DNA of 64,000 bases from Climacium dendroides (taxonomy: Eukaryota; Streptophyta; Bryopsida; Hypnales; Climaciaceae), in NCBI GenBank assembly GCA_950106755.1, contig OX467086.1, positions 30,708,001 to 30,772,000 on the forward strand, read 5' to 3'. Position 1 is the stretch's first letter. Each line of letters opens with the position of its first letter. Shown here piece after piece: positions 58,945 to 64,000 of this stretch. The notes under the pieces are model-generated. The model ran no database searches. It saw nothing but the letters and a program-made list of their open reading frames with translations, and was not told the DNA's origin. The position numbers and the translations under genes are program-made.

Positions 58945-61900
58945 TGTGGGTAAATCTTGGAGAATTACGAGCTATTCATAAATAAAGTGGTGAGGCTCCA
59001 AGGTATCGGAATGTGAGAATCCAGTCACCTTCTTGAGGGTAAAATGGATTTGAACCTATAGGTCAAGAATGTTATGAAAGTGCCCTAATATTGGGCAAAT
59101 AACGAAGTGTATTACCAATTCCTATCTCCTACAGTCAGTAGCAACCATTTCAAGCGAGGATGTCTCCAGCGCTATGGGATAGGGGCCAAGTAAAAGAATA
59201 TTGGACCTCTGATGCTGCAACATGCATGTCAACAATTATTTTCACTTTTTCCTCAGGCTCAAGAAATCCCCCATATTGCAAACAAAGTCTCCCAAAATGT
59301 GCAGAAAGTGTCTCCAAAATTGTCATGAATCACCCAAACAACTTCTCATTCATCCAACCAATGTAAAAGTTTTGTATTAATTGCTAAACGACCAGCCTAC
59401 TAAATTTGGCAACATAGCAATTTTGGGTAGGTATGTGTGATTGGAGATTTCCATGTTTTTGGCCCAAACTTTAATAGAAGATGTGGATAAGAAATATCTT
59501 TCATGTGCACTAAAACTTAGAACATTTGAAAATATGAGTAAAAAGTAATGGCCTAAAATGTTATTTCTTTTCATAAATGGGCAGTCCTAAATAGCTTAGA
59601 ATCATTATATTTTGATGAATGAGTCAAAAGTAATGAGGAGTTCTAGTTTGCGGTAGGTATGGGTTTTCTTCTCTAAAATGAACTTTGAAGTCCTTTATTT
59701 AATTCAATTTTCAACATTTAAAAAAAAAATTTAAAAATTAGGTGTAGATTATTTATTACAACATTAAAACCATTGGGATTGGTATTTCTCAATTCCATAA
59801 CTAAATTCTTAACAAAAATTAGTATTTTGAATCATTCATTATTTTTTTATACTTACTATTTTTTTCCTACATGTTGTACAATTCCAAATGATCTAAAAAT
59901 TTTCAAGTATGTAGCCAACTTACCTTGAAAAATGAATCCAAAGAAGCACTACCATTTTGAACATTCTTTCATACTAATGTGACCTTGTAAAGTGTAGTTG
60001 CCTATTTTTTCACAGGGCCAAAAAAGGATTTTTGTGAATTTGAAAGTTTATATCTTGCAATCCATTTAGTAGAAATTTCTGAAATTTTTTCCACATGTTC
60101 TCAAGTCAGCATACTACAAGATCCTACAATTATATGTGTCCAAAATGATTTTTTAACAAAATTTGGTACTTCTAATAGAAATGACAATTTTGGAGCATTT
60201 TTGGTGAAAATATGGTCAAGGAACTTAAAGAAATTAAAAACTTTCTATGCAATGAATTTGATGAAGTTGAGGTAAATATATTAGTAAAAACATTTTGTTA
60301 CTAAACTATCTACTAAAATTGAGTTGTAGGTAGTTTTGTCCTTGACTAAAAACATCCTCACCCATTTGATCCAACTGAAGTAGAAAATAATCCCCCCTTC
60401 CAATGTTCAATGTTGTTGATTCAATATAAAAAATAGTGACAAAATATAAAGAGGACATCTAATTTGCCTAGTCTACCCTCTAAACCAAAATCATAATTTA
60501 TTTATATAGATATTGTAATATGAAATATATATGAATATAGTATGGTAAAATGTATGGATGTATAATATATATAGAATATATATAGTTATAATACAATATA
60601 TGATGTATAAATATTGATATTCATATGGGATACTAATGACATGTATGTATATTTATCTATCTCTATGTGTGTGCATGCGCACGCTATGTATTATCATATC
60701 AATTGTAGTCTCACAACTTCATCAAAAATATAAATAGGAGGGGGGTACTCAATCATTTTACAAGTAAATTCAGATTCATGAATTTATAAATTTATGTGAG
60801 TGTATTTTTGTACACAAGTTTGTCACTATCACTATCCATTGAAAAGTGGCAAACAAGTTTTGCCTAGGCCTCCCCTTTGACTAAGAATACCCTCAGCCTT
60901 ATAATTTGAGTAGGGAAAAATCCCCCTTTCCTTCCAATGCCATTGATTCAACATAAAAAATAACAAAAATGCAAAGAGAACATCTAATTCACCAAACCTA
61001 TACTCCAAACAAAAACCAATTTTTTTTTTTGATATGGATAGTGTATATAGAGTACCTTTGGCTATATAATGTGATATAGTATATAAGAATATATACAATA
61101 TAAAAATATACATTTATTATAAAAATATACAATTATAATACAATATGGTGTTTAGATCATGGTTGTCATATTGGACAAGTTACTATTCATTTCTTGTCCT
61201 GTAGGACAAGTTACTATTCATCAAATTTCTTTGATTGTAATAAAACAAATTCATCTACTATGGTATATATCTCAAAAAGATCACTCTTACATATAATGTC
61301 AATTTTGTTTAGTTGGTGTATTCCATGACTAAATTCAGTGCTTTCAGGCGGCGCTGTAAAATCTATACCTACCCTTGTTTTTAGAGCTTTCTGTAGATTT
61401 GGATCACAATTTTTGGTTTAGGATGATTCTAATTTAATGAGATTGACAATATGTGTTAGAGTGCTTCAAGGATTCAAATTGCCTCAATGTTGTGAAGTGG
61501 TAGTAGATGACTTATTTCCTCCTATGAACTGGATTGAGAAGATTTGCACTAGATTCCAGAAACCTATTAGGATGAAAACCAATCGTAGAATTTAAAGCCT
61601 TGTGGAGTACTGAAACACCACATGTCAAGTGAAAAGAGTTTAAGAGTTTACAATGGGGTAAATGAAACGAAGTTTATCATCTCAAATGAGCCAATACCAC
61701 CTCCTTGTAAGTGGAAAACTCCGTTTCATTAGCACGGCTTTTCAAAGTGAACGTACCATCCAATCGAAAGAGTCATACTGTACATCCACAGGATAGTTCA
61801 ATCGGACTTTCAATTCCCTGACAAAAGCGAAACTTAATTAACTAGTGGACGAACCAGAGCATACAAGCAGACTTCCGGCCGGCCCTGCTTGACCGGCGGG

Positions 61901-62580
61901 TGGACAGGCATGTCACTTAGATATTGTTTAAGTTGATCGACCAGAACACTGTCTTGGTTCAGAAGAAGAAGATCGAGTCAGTTAGCAGGGATGAAGCCGG
62001 ATCGACAACCTATATAGTATCCGATTCTGGGATTCTGGGAAACCCGAAGTAGAATGATGCTGACGCCGGATCGAAGACTGTTTGATCGAGTCAAGGTTTA
62101 CTACAACTTCCACTGATACCGCAACATTGCCATAATTATATAGATTGACAAGCAGATCGAAGGCTGGCTAGCGATGGACCGGGATAGCAGGCTCGAATCT
62201 TCTGCATTCCACTTGATGAGGTGATGATGATGACTATCATAACATTCAAGACAATTAATGTCCATATTGGAGAATTGGAAATTTGTAACCAGATACAAAT
62301 CATGTAGAACCAGCTGTATTTCTTATTTTTTTTTGCGAGTTACATATATATCCAGAGCATACAGTCACATGACTGTACCTACCCCAGCATACATCGCGAT
62401 CAAGTAACAGTACATGTGTCTGAGTCTACATCCAGATCAGCCGTGGATCTAGCTCCCTCATGCAATGCAGGTTAAGCGAAGGATCATGCAGCGCAAGACC
62501 CTGAAGTGTCTTCTGGATAGCCGGTCGAGCTTGTGGAGGTCGCTGCCGAGACTCGCTCGATCGCCACCAAATTCAGCGAC
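58945..62580. other. AT-rich spacer
   Basis: No supportable gene; TA-rich microsatellite-like text at 60480-60660 and 61030-61150. From 61600 composition becomes mixed and may hold the 3' flank of the lectin gene. Confidence 0.55.
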
Positions 62581-62584
62581 CTAG

Positions 62585-63016
62585 CTAGTAGTTGATGGCG
62601 ATGGTGGCGTACAAGTTGTTGCCGTCTTCTTTGTAGTACTTAACGGTGATGCGGGCGCCCTTGCTGGTGTGCTTCTCCAGTTCCCCGGTCTGCTTCGGCG
62701 GCACACTGCTGTGGTTGCCCCCGCCGTAGTATTGAGGATGGATCTCCACGGCCGTGTTGCTGGCGCTCAGGTCGGGCAAGATGTCGCACCAGCGTTTGTG
62801 GTTGTGAACGCCCAAGGCCACCAGGAAGTACTCGCCCTGAGGGTTCTTGAAGCGCAGCGTGCCGGACGTGCCGCTGCCGCCCATGCTCAGCGTCTGCTCG
62901 CCATCGCACTCCGCCCAAGTGCCGCCTTGGGCGAAGTGCCACACCGTCTTCTCCACAATGCTGAACCACTTAGCGGGCTCGTTCTGGATCACTCGCACGC
63001 GGATGGTGTAAGACAT
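62585..63016 (-). CDS. Fungal fruit body lectin family protein
   Basis: A single-exon gene for 143 residues, full length for the FB_lectin (Agaricus bisporus lectin-like) family. Hallmarks are YTIRVRVIQ at the N-terminus, MGGSGTSG at 45-52, GVHNHKRWCDI at 69-79 and EIHPQYYGGG at 91-100. Family members are cytosolic homo-oligomeric lectins that bind Gal-beta-1,3-GalNAc and, at a second site, GlcNAc-ended glycans; a defence role against invertebrates or fungi is often suggested. There is no signal peptide. The family is mainly fungal, with copies in bryophytes, probably by horizontal transfer. Coding GC is far above the flanks. The ATG at 63016 fits the family's start exactly. Confidence 0.95.
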   Translation of the reverse strand: MSYTIRVRVIQNEPAKWFSIVEKTVWHFAQGGTWAECDGEQTLSMGGSGTSGTLRFKNPQGEYFLVALGVHNHKRWCDILPDLSASNTAVEIHPQYYGGGNHSSVPPKQTGELEKHTSKGARITVKYYKEDGNNLYATIAINY

Positions 63017-63155
63017 GCTGAAGGCAGGGACTTCGGGAAGTGAGGGCTAGTGAATCGTGAGTGACGGAAGGACGCGCAATGTGTGGAATAATGGAAGCAC
63101 GTTGAGATCGAAGTGAAATGGATTGAGAGTGTGTTGGAATGGGAAGGAGACTCGG

Positions 63156-63163
63156 TTTATATA
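63156..63163 (-). promoter_or_regulatory. TATA box of the lectin gene
   Basis: TATATAAA on the minus strand (TTTATATA on plus), 140 bases upstream of the lectin ATG; it implies a leader of about 110 bases. Confidence 0.75.
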
Positions 63164-63169
63164 CTAGGG

Positions 63170-64000
63170 CTGGCGTTGTGGAGATTGATGGAGCGAGCTA
63201 GCTGCTGACGACGGATTAACCTTGCTTTGCTTGGTCCAACGCTAGCATGAATCCCTGCATTGGCCTGCCATTCCGTGCAATAGTTATTAAGCATGGTCAC
63301 ATACTTCTTGAGCATGGGCTCCATGACTACATTTTGTTCTGTGAATATAAATACACGTCATAGATAACGATTAATTCCTGTACTGATGACTTAGTCCAGA
63401 TTTGGTGTCAATGGCTATGGGCTCAAGTTGACCGAGAGTGTATTATCAATCATGCTTTACTCGTGGTCTCGATGACTGTCAACTATAGATTTGATGCCGG
63501 ATGGCAGTCTTGAAAATTTCCAGTTCAGGAAAGGCTCCCCATAAAATTTGAATCGTCAATTTCGTTAAATTGGCGCAATTCGCCTCCAGAAGTGCAATAC
63601 ATCTACTCAAAGCTCTAAAAGCTAGTACAGGTGTGGATTCATGTTTCAGTCCCTGAGGCCGGAAAGTGCCAATTGCAAAGTAGTGGGAATTACAGGGGTC
63701 TCATATTGCATTCCCGGTGTCAAAATTCCTTGTGAGTCCCACTTTCCCCGGTGTGTCGTACACTGGGAACAGGGGAAACACAATATGAGACCCCTGTGTT
63801 AACGAAATTGACGTTCCGATAGTTTTCATCATTTAGAACCAACGTACTCTGCCCAGTCATAACTTATCGTCAAATTCGTTGAATTGGTTCGACTCGAGCT
63901 GAGTCACCAAATATTGTGACATTCATCAACTGGTACAAAGCTCCCAAAACTAGGACGGGTATTGATTTACTTACTTTCCAAGCAGAGATAGCGTCCTGAA
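63170..64000. other. Region upstream of the lectin gene
   Basis: No gene seen. A diverged direct repeat (ATCGTCAAWTTCGTT...ACAAAGCTC-type text) occurs near 63552-63645 and again near 63868-63968, with the foldback at 63692 between the copies. Confidence 0.45.
63692..63797. repeat. 106-bp foldback with 17-bp inverted ends
   Basis: The ends ACAGGGGTCTCATATTG and CAATATGAGACCCCTGT are perfect inverted repeats. The interior is GC-richer and partly palindromic (TTCCCGGTGT, ACACTGGGAA). A MITE is likely, but no clear target duplication was seen. Confidence 0.75.

Noticed and set aside
62640..63043. Alternative frames over the lectin gene on both strands
   Set aside because: They are shadows of the lectin frame, which matches its family over its full length.
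14395..64000. tRNA and rRNA genes
   Set aside because: I looked for conserved T-loop text with matching stems and found nothing convincing by eye; a tRNA scan could still find one.

Overview
The window looks like nuclear DNA of a land plant, most likely a bryophyte (liverwort or moss). The evidence is: genes with many short introns and GT/AG junctions; a plastid-type Era GTPase; an LEA-type protein; a fungal-fruit-body-type lectin (in plants, known to me mainly from bryophytes); and long AT-rich spacers full of decayed transposons. Species assignment is inference. I saw no CRISPR array, operon, rRNA or convincing tRNA.

Layout. 1-2438: an Era-like GTPase on the minus strand, its 3' end beyond the left edge. 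2439-10590: AT-rich spacer with a 150-bp CACTA-type MITE, a PIF/Harbinger remnant and a long foldback. 10591-13482: a truncated pseudocopy of the DUF72 gene that is intact at 53784-58753. 13955-14394: a two-exon LEA-like gene with a G-box and TATA element. 14400-19855: spacer with LTR-like sequence.

19865-34163 is the most unusual part: a 14.3-kb Mutator-like element (MULE) with terminal inverted repeats and a perfect 9-bp target duplication (GTGCAGTGT). It carries two divergent genes. The minus-strand gene is a MULE-type transposase with a zinc-binding module, a DDE core and a C-terminal SWIM finger. The plus-strand gene has many exons; its product resembles a ParB-like domain followed by a permuted (beta-class) DNA amino-methyltransferase-like domain, an architecture typical of prokaryotic and phage DNA-modification proteins. 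Both genes carry nonsense codons, so this copy is decayed, but its architecture suggests a transposon family with its own DNA-modification module. The first long intron of the second gene holds a 115-bp minisatellite of about 17 units with a palindromic core, and two later introns hold two copies of one foldback MITE.

34980-38470: a TE-like unit with a long coding frame broken by two in-frame TAG codons. 39171-39530: a tandem duplication. 41795-43212: a degenerate hAT-type transposase. 46842-49041: a less AT-rich patch with small unrecognised genes. 53784-58753: an intact DUF72 (YecE-like) gene of about 430 codons whose C-terminus resembles a PCNA-interacting peptide. 62585-63016: an intronless lectin gene with its own TATA box. 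The remaining DNA is AT-rich spacer in which I see no gene.
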